The notes under the pieces are model-generated. The model saw only the letters and a list, made by a program, of their open reading frames with translations. It was not told the DNA's origin and ran no database searches. Of a DNA stretch of 64,000 nucleotides, positions 34,260-42,897 are shown piece after piece. The stretch is taken from the NCBI GenBank assembly GCA_026003935.1, contig BPIE01000001.1:372001-436000 (forward strand), in the 5' to 3' direction. The position numbers were made by a program, and so were the translations under genes. Source of the stretch: Tepidiforma sp. (lineage in GTDB: Bacteria; Chloroflexota; Dehalococcoidia; Tepidiformales; Tepidiformaceae). The stretch's first letter is position 1. Each line of letters starts with the position of its first letter.

Positions 34260-34516
34260 AGGGAGTCGTACACCTCATCGAGCGTGAGGTCGGCTGAGGC
34301 CATCATGCAGGCCACGTAGTAGAGCACTTGGGAGAGCTCCGCGGCGAGCGCTTCGCGGGATTCGAAGCGGGCGGCCATCCAGGCCTCTGCGGCTTCTTCG
34401 ACGAGCTTTTTCCCGATAGCGTGGGGGCCCTGTGCGAGGAGGGCAGCAGTGCCCGAGCCCTCGGGCATTTCGGCCTTGCGCTGGGCGGCGAGCGCGACCA
34501 TCTCTTCGAATGTCAC
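34256..34516 (-). CDS. hisE: Phosphoribosyl-ATP pyrophosphatase
   Basis: This 86-residue all-alpha NTP pyrophosphohydrolase of the MazG-like superfamily performs the second step of histidine synthesis. The metal-binding acidic pattern is visible in KKLVEEAAEAWMAA and the later SADLTLDEVYDSL. It is a separate protein, not fused to HisI, and hisI is not seen here. It follows birA by 31 nt and overlaps hisG by 4 nt. Confidence 0.94.
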   Translation of the reverse strand: MTFEEMVALAAQRKAEMPEGSGTAALLAQGPHAIGKKLVEEAAEAWMAARFESREALAAELSQVLYYVACMMASADLTLDEVYDSL

Positions 34517-34547
34517 GGGCTCACGATAGCCGAAGCGCCCGCACGGA

Positions 34548-35333
34548 TCATGTGGCGGCCGGGCGGACGGTTACGTCGGCCGCAGTCACGGTTTCGATGG
34601 TGCCCCCTTCACGGCGAACGACGAGGCCGCCAGTATCGTCGATGTCGATGGCGGTGGCGACGAATGGGTCACCGCCGACGGGGCTGACGAGGAGCTCGAC
34701 GCCGATGAAGCCATTGAGCTCGCGGAACCGGGCAACTGCTTCATCGAGGGGAGCGTCGAGCCAGTGTTCAAGCTCGTTGCAGAGGCGGGCGAGCAGCGCT
34801 TCACGGTCGACCTGGCGCCCCAGCACAGCGGCCAGGGAGGTCGCGATATCTCGGAGCTCGGGGTTGATCGAGGGGTCGAAGTTGACGTTGATGCCGATGC
34901 CGGGAAATGCGACGGGGCCGGCATCTCCGAATTCGGCGTCGATGAGCATGCCACAAGCCTTGCGCTGACCGACCCAGATGTCGTTGGGCCACTTGATGAC
35001 GGCTTCCGGAACGACCGAGCGGATGGCCGCGGCAACCGCGACCGGGACGCGGACGGGGAGGGTGCGGTGGATTTCAAGCTGACAGCGCAGGATGAAGGTG
35101 ACGTAGATGTTGGCCCCGGCAGGGCTGTAAAACGAACGGCCGCGGCGGCCCCGGCCTGCCGTTTGCTCTTCGGCGAGGACGGCTGTGCCGTGGATGGCGC
35201 CCTCGTCGGCTTCGCGACGCGCGACGTCCATGGTCGAGCGGACGACCGGGCGGTAGACGAGCGGCCGCCCCACGAGGCGGGTCCGCAGGAGGGATTGGAA
35301 GCGAGGGAAGTCGAACGGTGGCAGGGATGACAT
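34548..35333 (-). CDS. birA: Biotin--[acetyl-CoA carboxylase] ligase
   Basis: This 261-residue class I biotin protein ligase activates biotin as biotinyl-AMP and attaches it to carrier proteins. GRGRRGR (60-66) and KWPNDIW (about 114-120) are the biotinyl-AMP-binding motifs. A small C-terminal SH3-like domain follows. It has no N-terminal DNA-binding domain, so it is not a repressor. It is the first full gene of the birA-hisEG-plc-hisDCB operon. A terminator lies only 27 nt before its ATG, with no room for a separate promoter, so transcription must read through that hairpin. Confidence 0.93.
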   Translation of the reverse strand: MSSLPPFDFPRFQSLLRTRLVGRPLVYRPVVRSTMDVARREADEGAIHGTAVLAEEQTAGRGRRGRSFYSPAGANIYVTFILRCQLEIHRTLPVRVPVAVAAAIRSVVPEAVIKWPNDIWVGQRKACGMLIDAEFGDAGPVAFPGIGINVNFDPSINPELRDIATSLAAVLGRQVDREALLARLCNELEHWLDAPLDEAVARFRELNGFIGVELLVSPVGGDPFVATAIDIDDTGGLVVRREGGTIETVTAADVTVRPAAT

Positions 35334-35360
35334 CGGGCTGGCGCAGGATGAATCCACGTG

Positions 35361-35387
35361 AAAAGGGCCCCGGTAGTGCCGGGGCCC
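35361..35387 (-). terminator. Intrinsic terminator in the birA-his leader
   Basis: On the minus strand the 9-bp stem GGGCCCCGG/CCGGGGCCC with a 5-nt loop is followed directly by TTTT (35361-35364). It lies between the leader ORF and birA, the position of an attenuator. Confidence 0.8.
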
Positions 35388-35390
35388 TGG

Positions 35391-35484
35391 CGTAGCTAAG
35401 ACCGGAGTCTTAGGAGGTTCGGTGGTTCCTCCAAGAGGTCTAGGAGGAGGTCACCTCCAGCGCAAAGGTACGGTCGTAGCTACG
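35391..35484 (-). promoter_or_regulatory. Alternative RNA pairings in the birA-his leader
   Basis: Segments 35391-35403 and 35472-35484 are inverted repeats matching at 12 of 13 positions (CGTAGCTA plus GACC). The proximal one lies within the leader ORF just after its His codons and can also fold on itself (GTCGTAGCTACGAC, 35473-35486). The distal one can instead join the local hairpin CTAAGAC/GTCTTAG (35396-35413). Between them, repeated GGAGG and CCTCC blocks allow several exclusive hairpins. This is the layout of an attenuator, but I see no segment that directly competes with the terminator stem. Confidence 0.6.
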
Positions 35485-35499
35485 ACTATGATGGTCCAT
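35440..35499 (-). CDS. Leader peptide ORF before birA-his operon
   Basis: This 19-residue ORF, MDHHSRSYDRTFALEVTSS, is preceded by AAAGGAGGT seven nucleotides before its ATG. Codons 3 and 4 are tandem His (CAT CAT), the rarer His codon in this GC-rich genome. The downstream operon makes histidine. The RNA segment able to pair with the pre-terminator region follows immediately at codons 6-9. This fits a histidine-sensing leader peptide, though classic his leaders have more histidines. A free-standing small protein is the alternative. Confidence 0.55.
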   Translation of the reverse strand: MDHHSRSYDRTFALEVTSS

Positions 35500-35525
35500 G
35501 CGCATCACCTCCTTTCCTGGGGGGC

Positions 35526-35554
35526 AGCATGCGCCGGTCGGAGGAGGCTGTCAA
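35526..35554 (-). promoter_or_regulatory. Promoter of the birA-his leader
   Basis: A perfect TTGACA (35549-35554 on the minus strand) is followed after 17 nt by CATGCT (35526-35531, three of six consensus positions). Transcription would start about 20 nt before the leader ATG. Confidence 0.55.
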
Positions 35555-35651
35555 GAGGTTTGCGGTAACGGCGCTTCCGCGGAAGGCGGCCCCTGCTATC
35601 CTGAGATGCGTTGTGTAGAACGGCGGCGTCCTGGCCGGGAACGGTCAAATC

Positions 35652-35657
35652 TATGAT
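35652..35657 (+). promoter_or_regulatory. -10 box of rpsB operon
   Basis: TATGAT ends 5 nt before the first ATG of rpsB, implying a leaderless or nearly leaderless message. A second candidate (TATCCT, near 35596) lies further upstream. Confidence 0.45.
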
Positions 35658-35662
35658 GCCGC

Positions 35663-36529
35663 ATGATGGAGGCTCCCCTGGTTACCCCTGTGAGCATGAA
35701 GCAGCTGCTCGAAGCGGGCGTCCACTTCGGGCACCAGACCCGGCGCTGGAATCCCAAGATGCGCCAGTTCATCTTCACCGAGCGGAACGGGATTCACATC
35801 ATCGACCTTCAGCAGACGGTGACGCGCCTGGAGGCGGCGATGAATTTCGTTCGCGACGTCGTGGCATCGGGCGCGGATGTGCTCATCGTTGGCACAAAGA
35901 AGCAGGCACGCGAGACGGTCGAGACCGAGGCAAAGCGAGCGGGGCTTCCGTACGTGAACAACCGCTGGCTTGGGGGCACGCTGACGAACTTCCGCACGAT
36001 CCAGCAGCGGATTCGGCACCTTCGGGAGCTCGAGGCGGCCGTCGAGCGTGGCGATTTCGCCCGGCTGCCGAAGCGGGAGCAGCTCGAAATTCAGAACGAA
36101 ATCGAGCGGATGAACCGGTACTTCGGCGGCATCAAGAATATGGACCGGCTGCCGGGTGCGGTGTTCATCATCGACACGGTGAAGGAAGCGATCGCGGTGT
36201 CGGAATGCGTGCGGCTGGGCATCCCGATCGTGTCGCTGGTCGACACGAACTGCGACCCGGACCCGATTGCGTACCCGATCCCGAGCAATGACGACGCGAT
36301 CCGGGCGATCAAGCTCATTCTCGGCAAGATCGCGGACGCGGCGGTCGAGGGGCGGGCGATGCGGGAGTCGGGGGTGGCGCCGGGGACGCAGGTCGATGAG
36401 CTCACCAGCGCAGCAGGGGCGAGCGGGGCGTACACGGCATCGCCCGAGGACGAGCCGGCCGAGCAGGGCGGCACGCGGGTCACGGTCATTGGTATGAACA
36501 CGGCGCAATCCGCCCAGGTGCAGGAGTAA
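35663..36529 (+). CDS. rpsB: 30S ribosomal protein S2
   Basis: This is a 288-residue S2 protein of the small ribosomal subunit. It contains the typical [20 protein letters not shown] start region and [16 protein letters not shown], plus a C-terminal extension of about 35 polar residues. The start is uncertain. ATG at 35663 or 35666 gives eleven or ten residues before MKQLL. However, a GGAGG lies inside this stretch, six nucleotides before a CTG codon that would give an N-terminus closer to other S2 proteins. It heads the rpsB-tsf-pyrH-frr-uppS-cdsA operon. Confidence 0.97.
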   Translation: MMEAPLVTPVSMKQLLEAGVHFGHQTRRWNPKMRQFIFTERNGIHIIDLQQTVTRLEAAMNFVRDVVASGADVLIVGTKKQARETVETEAKRAGLPYVNNRWLGGTLTNFRTIQQRIRHLRELEAAVERGDFARLPKREQLEIQNEIERMNRYFGGIKNMDRLPGAVFIIDTVKEAIAVSECVRLGIPIVSLVDTNCDPDPIAYPIPSNDDAIRAIKLILGKIADAAVEGRAMRESGVAPGTQVDELTSAAGASGAYTASPEDEPAEQGGTRVTVIGMNTAQSAQVQE

Positions 36530-36535
36530 ACGCAG

Positions 36536-37045
36536 GTGGCAGCAGTCACGACGGAGATGATCAAGGAGCTCCGGGAAGAAACCGGGGCGGGTGTCATGGA
36601 TGCGAAGCGCGCGCTCGAGGAAGCGGGCGGCGACAAAGCGAAGGCGAAGCAGATCCTCCGCGAGCGCGGCATCGCGGCAGCGGCCAAGCGGCAGGACCGC
36701 GAAACGAGCAACGGCGTTGTGGACTCGTACATTCACGCCGGCGGCCGCATCGGCGTGCTCGTCGAGGTGAACTGCGAGACCGACTTCGTGGCCAATACGG
36801 AGGAGTTTCGCCAGCTGGCGCGGAACATCGCGATGCAGGTGGCAGCGATGAATCCGCAGGTGGTATCGGCGGACGACCCTGAGCGGAGCAAGTACGAGGG
36901 ACCGGACGAAGAAGTGGTGTTGCTTGCGCAGCCGTTCATTCGGGATGCGAGCAAGACGATTAAGGACCTGGTGCAGGATGCCATCGCCCGGACGGGCGAG
37001 AACATCCGGGTGCGGCGGTTCGTTCGGTTCGAACTCGGGCGGTAA
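36536..37045 (+). CDS. tsf: Elongation factor Ts
   Basis: This is a 169-residue EF-Ts that reloads EF-Tu with GTP. The N-terminal UBA-like domain (about 1-50) has the motif ELREETGAGVMDAKRAL. The core contains VEVNCETDFVANTEEF, which inserts into EF-Tu. The protein is the short form with a single core subdomain, as in Thermus and some other lineages, rather than the 280-residue enterobacterial form. The GTG start has CAGGAG nine nucleotides upstream, within the end of rpsB. Confidence 0.96.
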   Translation: MAAVTTEMIKELREETGAGVMDAKRALEEAGGDKAKAKQILRERGIAAAAKRQDRETSNGVVDSYIHAGGRIGVLVEVNCETDFVANTEEFRQLARNIAMQVAAMNPQVVSADDPERSKYEGPDEEVVLLAQPFIRDASKTIKDLVQDAIARTGENIRVRRFVRFELGR

Positions 37046-37804
<759 letters not shown>

Positions 37805-37822
37805 TGATTGGAGGGGCGCAGT

Positions 37823-38386
37823 ATGGCGGATGTTGAGGAGATACTCCTCGAAGCAGACGAGAAGATGGACCACTCGGTGGAGGCGCTGCGGCGGGAGCTG
37901 AACGGTGTCCGGACGGGCCGGGCGCACCCGAGCCTGATCGAGACGCTGATGGTGGACTACTACGGAGCGCTCACCCCGCTGAAGCAGCTGGGGACCATCA
38001 ATGCGCCGGAGCCGCGGCTGCTCACGGTGACGGTGTGGGACCGTAGCGCCGTCTCAGCAATCCAGAAGGCAATCCAGTCGAGCGACCTTGGGCTCAATCC
38101 GGCGATCGATGGTCAAACGCTGCGGCTGCCGATCCCGCCGCTCACGGAGCAGCGCCGGAAGGAGCTGGTGAAACTGGTGCACCACAAGGCTGAGGATGCG
38201 CGGGTGGCGGTCCGCAACGTGCGACGGCATGCGCACGAAGAGCTCAGGAAGCTTGAGAAAGATGGCGGGATGTCGCAGGACGAACTGAAGCGAGCAGAAG
38301 ACGAGCTTCAGAAGCTGACCGACCGGCACATTGCGACGATCGACGCCGAGAGCAAAAAGAAAGAGGCCGAGCTCCTTGAAGTCTGA
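37823..38386 (+). CDS. frr: Ribosome recycling factor
   Basis: This is a 187-residue L-shaped factor that splits post-termination ribosomes with EF-G. The sequence runs from helix 1 (LLEADEKMDHSVEALRREL) through VRTGRAHPSL and LPIPPLTEQRRKELVK to the long C-terminal helices. The ATG at 37823 has GGAGGGG six nucleotides upstream and gives the family length; an in-frame TTG 5 codons earlier overlaps that site and is rejected. The 3' end overlaps the likely uppS start. Confidence 0.97.
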   Translation: MADVEEILLEADEKMDHSVEALRRELNGVRTGRAHPSLIETLMVDYYGALTPLKQLGTINAPEPRLLTVTVWDRSAVSAIQKAIQSSDLGLNPAIDGQTLRLPIPPLTEQRRKELVKLVHHKAEDARVAVRNVRRHAHEELRKLEKDGGMSQDELKRAEDELQKLTDRHIATIDAESKKKEAELLEV

Positions 38387-39182
38387 GCCCGCAAGGCTGG
38401 CAGCCGCCGGGAAGCGTGCGGACTATCTCGGAGATTTGATTTCCCCGATCACGGGCGGGCGCGTGCCCAGGCACGTCGCGATCATCATGGACGGAAACGG
38501 GCGGTGGGCGACGCAGCGCGGGCTGCCACGGGCAGCCGGCCACCGGGCCGGGACCGAGAACATCCGGCGGGTCATCGAGCGGTTTGCGGACCATGGGGTG
38601 CAGTACCTGACGCTGTACGCGTTCAGCACAGAGAACTGGAATCGGCCGCAACGGGAGGTCCGGGCCCTGATTCGGCTGCTGCGGTACTTCATCCGGAGGG
38701 AGCTGAACAATCTGCATCGGAACGGTATCCGGCTCCAGATGCTCGGGCACATCGAGACGCTCCCGGAGTGGCTGCAGCAGCAGGTGCGCGATGCGATCGA
38801 GCTGACCCGCGAGAACGACCGGATGGTCCTGAACATCTGCTTCAGCTACGGCGGGCGAGACGACATCGTGATGGCGGTGCGAGAGCTGATCGCGGACGGC
38901 GTGACGGCAGAGGAGGTGACGGAGGAGTTGATGGGGCGGTACCTGATGACGCGGGGGATGCCGGACCCGGACCTCGTGATCAGGACGGCGGGGGAGCAGC
39001 GGATTTCGAACTTCCTGCTCTGGCAATCCGCCTATGCGGAGCTGTACTTCACCGACACGTACTGGCCAGATTTCGGGCGCGAAGACACGGACATCGCCCT
39101 CGCGGAATACGGGCGCCGGAAACGGAAGTTCGGGGGCCTGCTCGAGGAGGACCTCCAGGCGTTCCGCGAGCCTTCTGCCTGA
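38376..39182 (+). CDS. uppS: Isoprenyl (undecaprenyl) diphosphate synthase
   Basis: This is a cis-prenyltransferase that makes the lipid carrier for cell-wall synthesis. The IIMDGNGRWA motif with the catalytic Asp is near residue 38, and GHRAGTENIRRV, the LTLYAFSTENW segment and the C-terminal PDLVIRTAGEQRISNFLLWQ region are conserved. I placed the start at a TTG (38376) that overlaps the end of frr. Other in-frame starts within about 20 codons are possible because the first 30 residues are not conserved. It is followed by cdsA, as expected for lipid-carrier and phospholipid supply. Confidence 0.93.
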   Translation: MKSEPARLAAAGKRADYLGDLISPITGGRVPRHVAIIMDGNGRWATQRGLPRAAGHRAGTENIRRVIERFADHGVQYLTLYAFSTENWNRPQREVRALIRLLRYFIRRELNNLHRNGIRLQMLGHIETLPEWLQQQVRDAIELTRENDRMVLNICFSYGGRDDIVMAVRELIADGVTAEEVTEELMGRYLMTRGMPDPDLVIRTAGEQRISNFLLWQSAYAELYFTDTYWPDFGREDTDIALAEYGRRKRKFGGLLEEDLQAFREPSA

Positions 39183-39207
39183 GCAGGCGGCAGGGTAGGC
39201 TCGCGGG

Positions 39208-40014
39208 GTGTCGAATCTCCAGCAGCGGGTCCTGACGGCGGCCATCGGGCTGCCGGTGCTTGTCTGGGTTGGCTGGGCAGGTGGGTGGGCATTCGCAGCA
39301 GCTGCCGCCGCGGTTTCTCTGCTGGCATCCATTGAGTTCGTCCACGGGTGGCTGATCCCGAGCAGGCCGATACGGGAGGCGCTGAACCACGTCCCGACGA
39401 TTGCAATTGCCCCGGCGACGGTTGCCGGAGCACACGTTGACGTGCGCTTTCTTTATGTCGGGGCAGGGTTTGCGGCGCTCTTTGCGGTGCTGGGCTACAC
39501 GCCAACGAACGTGTTTGGACCGCGGAAGCCGTTCCGGGTGTTTGCGTGGTGCACGGTGTATCTCGGGCTCCTCGCCTCGACGCTGGTGCTCGTGCGGGAC
39601 GCCCCGGACGGACGGGAGTGGTTCTTCATCGGCCTGCTGGCGACGTTCGCGACCGACACTGGCGCGTACGCGGTCGGGCGGGCGGTGGGGCGCCACCGGA
39701 TGGCGCCGAGGATCAGTCCCAAGAAGACGTGGGAGGGCGCCGTCGGCGGGTACGCCGCCGGGTTCGGTGCGGTAATGGGGCTGAATGCGTTGTTCAAGAC
39801 GGGCGTGGGCGCGGCGACCGCGGTGCACCTCGCCGTTGCGCTCCCGCTGGCGGCGATGGCCGGCGACCTGGCCGAGAGCTGGATGAAGCGTCGGATGGGG
39901 GTGAAGGACGCCAGCGGATTGCTGCCGGGCCACGGCGGATTCATGGACCGTCTCGATTCTGTGCTTTTCGTGTTCCCGCTGGTGTATGTCTTCCTGCAGG
40001 TCCGTGTGCTCTGA
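39208..40014 (+). CDS. cdsA: Phosphatidate cytidylyltransferase
   Basis: This 268-residue membrane enzyme makes CDP-diacylglycerol. About seven hydrophobic helices are visible. The C-terminal signature runs GDLAESWMKRRMGVKDASG and then LPGHGGFMDRLDS, with the metal-binding acidic residues in place. The GTG start lacks a Shine-Dalgarno; a TAGGCT box (39196-39201) ends 6 nt before it, so an additional leaderless transcript inside the operon is possible. It is the last gene of the rpsB operon. Confidence 0.94.
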   Translation: MSNLQQRVLTAAIGLPVLVWVGWAGGWAFAAAAAAVSLLASIEFVHGWLIPSRPIREALNHVPTIAIAPATVAGAHVDVRFLYVGAGFAALFAVLGYTPTNVFGPRKPFRVFAWCTVYLGLLASTLVLVRDAPDGREWFFIGLLATFATDTGAYAVGRAVGRHRMAPRISPKKTWEGAVGGYAAGFGAVMGLNALFKTGVGAATAVHLAVALPLAAMAGDLAESWMKRRMGVKDASGLLPGHGGFMDRLDSVLFVFPLVYVFLQVRVL

Positions 40015-40055
40015 TAGCCTGAATCGCGGGGCGGTATCCAAAGGGGGCTCTAAGG

Positions 40056-40910
40056 ATGACGGCAGAGGGCTTTAGCCACCACGAAGCGACGGTGAACGGC
40101 ATCCGGATGCACTACGTGGACGAGGGCGCCGGCGAGCCGGTCGTGTTCCTGCACGGATTCCCGGAGTCCTGGTATTCGTGGCGGCACCAGATCAGGGCGC
40201 TCCGCCATGGGTACCGGGTGATTGTGCCGGACCAGCGGGGATACAACCTGACCGAAGCGAAGGGACCGTACGATACGGAGACCCTCCAGGCGGACGTGCT
40301 CTGCCTGATGGACAGCCTGGGAATCGAGCGGGCCCATGTGGTGGGGCACGACTGGGGCGGGGCGATAGCGTGGCTCCTCGCGATGCATCACGGCGAGCGG
40401 CTGCTCAGCCTGACCGTTTGCAATCTGCCGCACCCGGCCATTTTTCGAAAGCACGTGCGCAGGCCCCGACAGGCGCTCCGGTCGTGGTACGTGCTGTTTT
40501 TCCAGCTCCCGTGGCTGCCGGAGCGTCTCCTGGCGGCGCAAGGATATCACCGGCTGGCCCGGATGATGATTCGTGAGTGCCGGCCGGGGACCTTCACGCG
40601 GGAGGACATCCGCGAATTCCTCGCGGGGTGGCGGCGGCAGGGGCTGGGCGGGGGCATCAACTGGTACCGGGCGGTGCTGCGGCATCCCCCCCGAATCCCG
40701 GACCCGGTCCCGCTGGTCACGGTGCCCACCCTGCTGATCTGGGGCGACAGGGACCGCTACCTGGGCCGCGAGCTGACTGAGGGGACGGACGCCTATGTGG
40801 CGAAGCTGCGCGTCGAGCATCTGCCCGAGGTGAGTCACTGGGTGCAGCAGGAGGCGCCGGAGGAGGTGAATCGCCTCTTGCAGGAACACCTGGCGGCCGT
40901 TCCGCGATGA
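40056..40910 (+). CDS. Epoxide hydrolase-like alpha/beta hydrolase
   Basis: This 284-residue alpha/beta hydrolase has an Asp nucleophile. The oxyanion motif HGFPES is at 33-38 and the nucleophile elbow GHDWGG at 97-102 (Asp99). The catalytic His is expected in EVSHWVQQEAP near residue 267. Asp nucleophiles are typical of epoxide hydrolases and haloalkane dehalogenases; HGFPES and the overall form favour an epoxide hydrolase. There is no signal peptide. The ATG of the next gene overlaps its stop. Confidence 0.9.
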   Translation: MTAEGFSHHEATVNGIRMHYVDEGAGEPVVFLHGFPESWYSWRHQIRALRHGYRVIVPDQRGYNLTEAKGPYDTETLQADVLCLMDSLGIERAHVVGHDWGGAIAWLLAMHHGERLLSLTVCNLPHPAIFRKHVRRPRQALRSWYVLFFQLPWLPERLLAAQGYHRLARMMIRECRPGTFTREDIREFLAGWRRQGLGGGINWYRAVLRHPPRIPDPVPLVTVPTLLIWGDRDRYLGRELTEGTDAYVAKLRVEHLPEVSHWVQQEAPEEVNRLLQEHLAAVPR

Positions 40911-41686
40911 CGTCAGCCCCCGAGCGTTCTCGGGCAACACTGGGCGAGATTGAGGAACAGCTCTTGGGGACGGGGGAGCCGCCGCTTCTGCTGCGGCGGC
41001 GAGTCGTTGCGGGGCTCGTGGTGCTGTTTTGCGCGGTGGTCGGCGCGTACTGGCTGACCAGCGAGTACTTTGGGCTGAGCTACACGCTGGAGGCGGAGCC
41101 ATTCCGGGAATGGGTGGACGGATTCGGACTGCTTGGGCCGGTGGTCTTCATCGGGGTGATGGCGCTGTCGGTCCTGTTCGCGCCGGTGCCGAATGCGCCG
41201 ATTTTCATCGCCGCGGGCCTCGCGTGGGGGCCGGTGCTGGGGACGCTCTATTGCATGGCGGGACTGGTGCTTGGCTCGGCGCTTGCGTTCTGGATAGCGC
41301 GGCGCTTCGGCAGGCGGCACCTCCCGCGGCTCATCGGCGCGCGGAACGCTGCCCGCGTGGATTCGCTCGTGCTGGACATGGGAGGCCGGGTAGTGTTCTG
41401 GTCGCGGATGATCCCGGCGGTGAATTTCGACTGGATAAGTTTCGTGGCCGGGATGACGGCGATACCGTTCCGGGTGTTCATCGTGTATTCGGCGCTGGGG
41501 ATGCTGTTCCCGACGGCGGTCGCCGTGGTGGCGGGGGATGGACTGGGGCGGGACTTTCGCATCACGCTCGCAGCAGGGGGCGCGTGGGTGGCAGTCATCG
41601 TCGCCAGCGCGGCGGTGTACTGGCGGCGGCGGGGGCGCAGCGGGGGAGGCGGTGCGAATTCGGGGGGTAGAGCAAGCAGCGATTGA
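40907..41686 (+). CDS. TVP38/TMEM64 (DedA-like) family membrane protein
   Basis: This 259-residue integral membrane protein of the DedA/VTT superfamily has about six helices. The hallmark segment FAPVPNAPIFIAAGLAWGP and the following GSALAFWIARRFGRR are clear. Members are involved in lipid scrambling or transport and membrane homeostasis. A cytosolic N-terminal tail of about 30 residues precedes the first helix, and the tail after the last helix is basic and glycine-rich. It is coupled to the hydrolase gene by an ATGA overlap. Confidence 0.88.
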   Translation: MTSAPERSRATLGEIEEQLLGTGEPPLLLRRRVVAGLVVLFCAVVGAYWLTSEYFGLSYTLEAEPFREWVDGFGLLGPVVFIGVMALSVLFAPVPNAPIFIAAGLAWGPVLGTLYCMAGLVLGSALAFWIARRFGRRHLPRLIGARNAARVDSLVLDMGGRVVFWSRMIPAVNFDWISFVAGMTAIPFRVFIVYSALGMLFPTAVAVVAGDGLGRDFRITLAAGGAWVAVIVASAAVYWRRRGRSGGGGANSGGRASSD

Positions 41687-41777
41687 GGGCTGCGGAGGGA
41701 GCGCCTCGGGGATTCGCCTATCACATCGGATAGAGGGCGGGGGTGAGAATTCCGCTGCACGCAACGAGGAGGCCCCC

Positions 41778-42293
41778 ATGGATGCAGCGCGAATTCCAGC
41801 GTATCTGAAGCCCGTCATCGCAAGTGGGGAGGGCCGGCAGACCGCAGGTTCGGGCCATCGGAGTGCGCGCCGGCTGCTTTCGCGGGTAGACCTGATGCAT
41901 CACCTCGACGCGGTCGCGGAGCTGGCGCCATCGGCACCGCTGTCGTTCCTGGTGGTCCGGGTGAGCGGGCTGGAGGAGCTGGAGGAGGCGCGAGGCGACG
42001 TCGGGGTGCGGTTCGTGTGCCGAGGCGTGGGGGACGCGCTGATTGAGTTCTGCCGCGGGACGGACATCGCCGGCGAACTGGGCCCCGGGGAGTTCGGCGT
42101 CATCCTGCAGGGCTCGGGGACGACGGCCGCGGCGGCGACCGCGGCGCGGCTGACGCACCACCTGAACCGTCTCGCCTTCTTGCCGGGGGTCTGCTCGGTG
42201 CTGGTTGGAGCGGCGACCGGGAAGGGGAGCCACGGGCGCCGCCTTGCCTGGGCGGCGATGGAAACGTTCGAGCCCGGCTGCTGCGGGGGCTGA
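41778..42293 (+). CDS. Degenerate GGDEF-like protein
   Basis: This 171-residue protein resembles a diguanylate cyclase domain but lacks its active site. DIAGELGPGEFGVILQG aligns with the usual D.hARLGGDEFavLL, giving GPGEF in place of GGDEF, and no inhibitory RxxD site is seen before it. The protein is probably a nucleotide sensor or structural partner rather than an enzyme, and has no sensory domain or membrane helix. The ATG at 41778 has GAGGAGG six nucleotides upstream. It ends 2 nt before a convergent gene. Confidence 0.65.
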   Translation: MDAARIPAYLKPVIASGEGRQTAGSGHRSARRLLSRVDLMHHLDAVAELAPSAPLSFLVVRVSGLEELEEARGDVGVRFVCRGVGDALIEFCRGTDIAGELGPGEFGVILQGSGTTAAAATAARLTHHLNRLAFLPGVCSVLVGAATGKGSHGRRLAWAAMETFEPGCCGG

Positions 42294-42295
42294 CC

Positions 42296-42886
42296 TCAGG
42301 CGAGCCGGGTCGCGATGGGGAGCGCCCAGTGTGTGAGGCGGGCGCGGGCCTGGAAGTTTTCGCGTGCGGCGGGTGCGGGCTGACGGGAACGCTCCCAGGA
42401 CGCGAGGTCCGCGTACCAGGTGATGAGCATCATGTGTGTCAGGCCGCCGGGGAGGTCGGAGCGGAGCAGCGCACGCGGCTCGGCCTGAAAGGCGGGGTCA
42501 TTTTCGAAGGTTTCCCACGCTTCGACCGACAGGCGGAGGAACTCCTCGACGCTGGCGGTCGCGATTTGGAATCGACGGAAGACATAGACGCCGGGCGTCT
42601 GTTGCGGCTCGGGCGCCAGCGGGCGCGCCGTGGCTGTGCCGACGTAGCGGTCGAGAGTTTCGGCGCCGGGGAGGCCGGGCCGCTCGGCGGCATCGGGCGC
42701 GGCCGCCACGGCGAACATTTCGTCGGTGCGCAGGCCAAGGAGTCCAGAGAACAGGCCCCAGGGGACCGCCCCTGAAGACCTGCAGGCTTCGCTCCATGCC
42801 GCGGCAAGACCGCGGAACGAGGCAGGCGACTGCGGCTGGCCGACGCGGGCACGCACGACGAGGTAGCGGAATGATGAGCCTGACAT
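42296..42886 (-). CDS. Hypothetical protein, possible dimeric alpha/beta-barrel (ABM/NIPSNAP-like)
   Basis: This 196-residue soluble protein appears to have two halves. Each has a VVRARVG or GVYVFRRFQI strand followed by a helix and a W-rich strand (THMMLITWYADLASWERS). That pattern is common in antibiotic-biosynthesis-monooxygenase and NIPSNAP-type barrels. I cannot identify active-site residues. It is transcribed away from the acetyltransferase promoter, 11 nt after that gene, and may be co-transcribed with it. The fold suggestion is tentative. Confidence 0.55.
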   Translation of the reverse strand: MSGSSFRYLVVRARVGQPQSPASFRGLAAAWSEACRSSGAVPWGLFSGLLGLRTDEMFAVAAAPDAAERPGLPGAETLDRYVGTATARPLAPEPQQTPGVYVFRRFQIATASVEEFLRLSVEAWETFENDPAFQAEPRALLRSDLPGGLTHMMLITWYADLASWERSRQPAPAARENFQARARLTHWALPIATRLA

Positions 42887-42897
42887 GAGCCGGGAGT

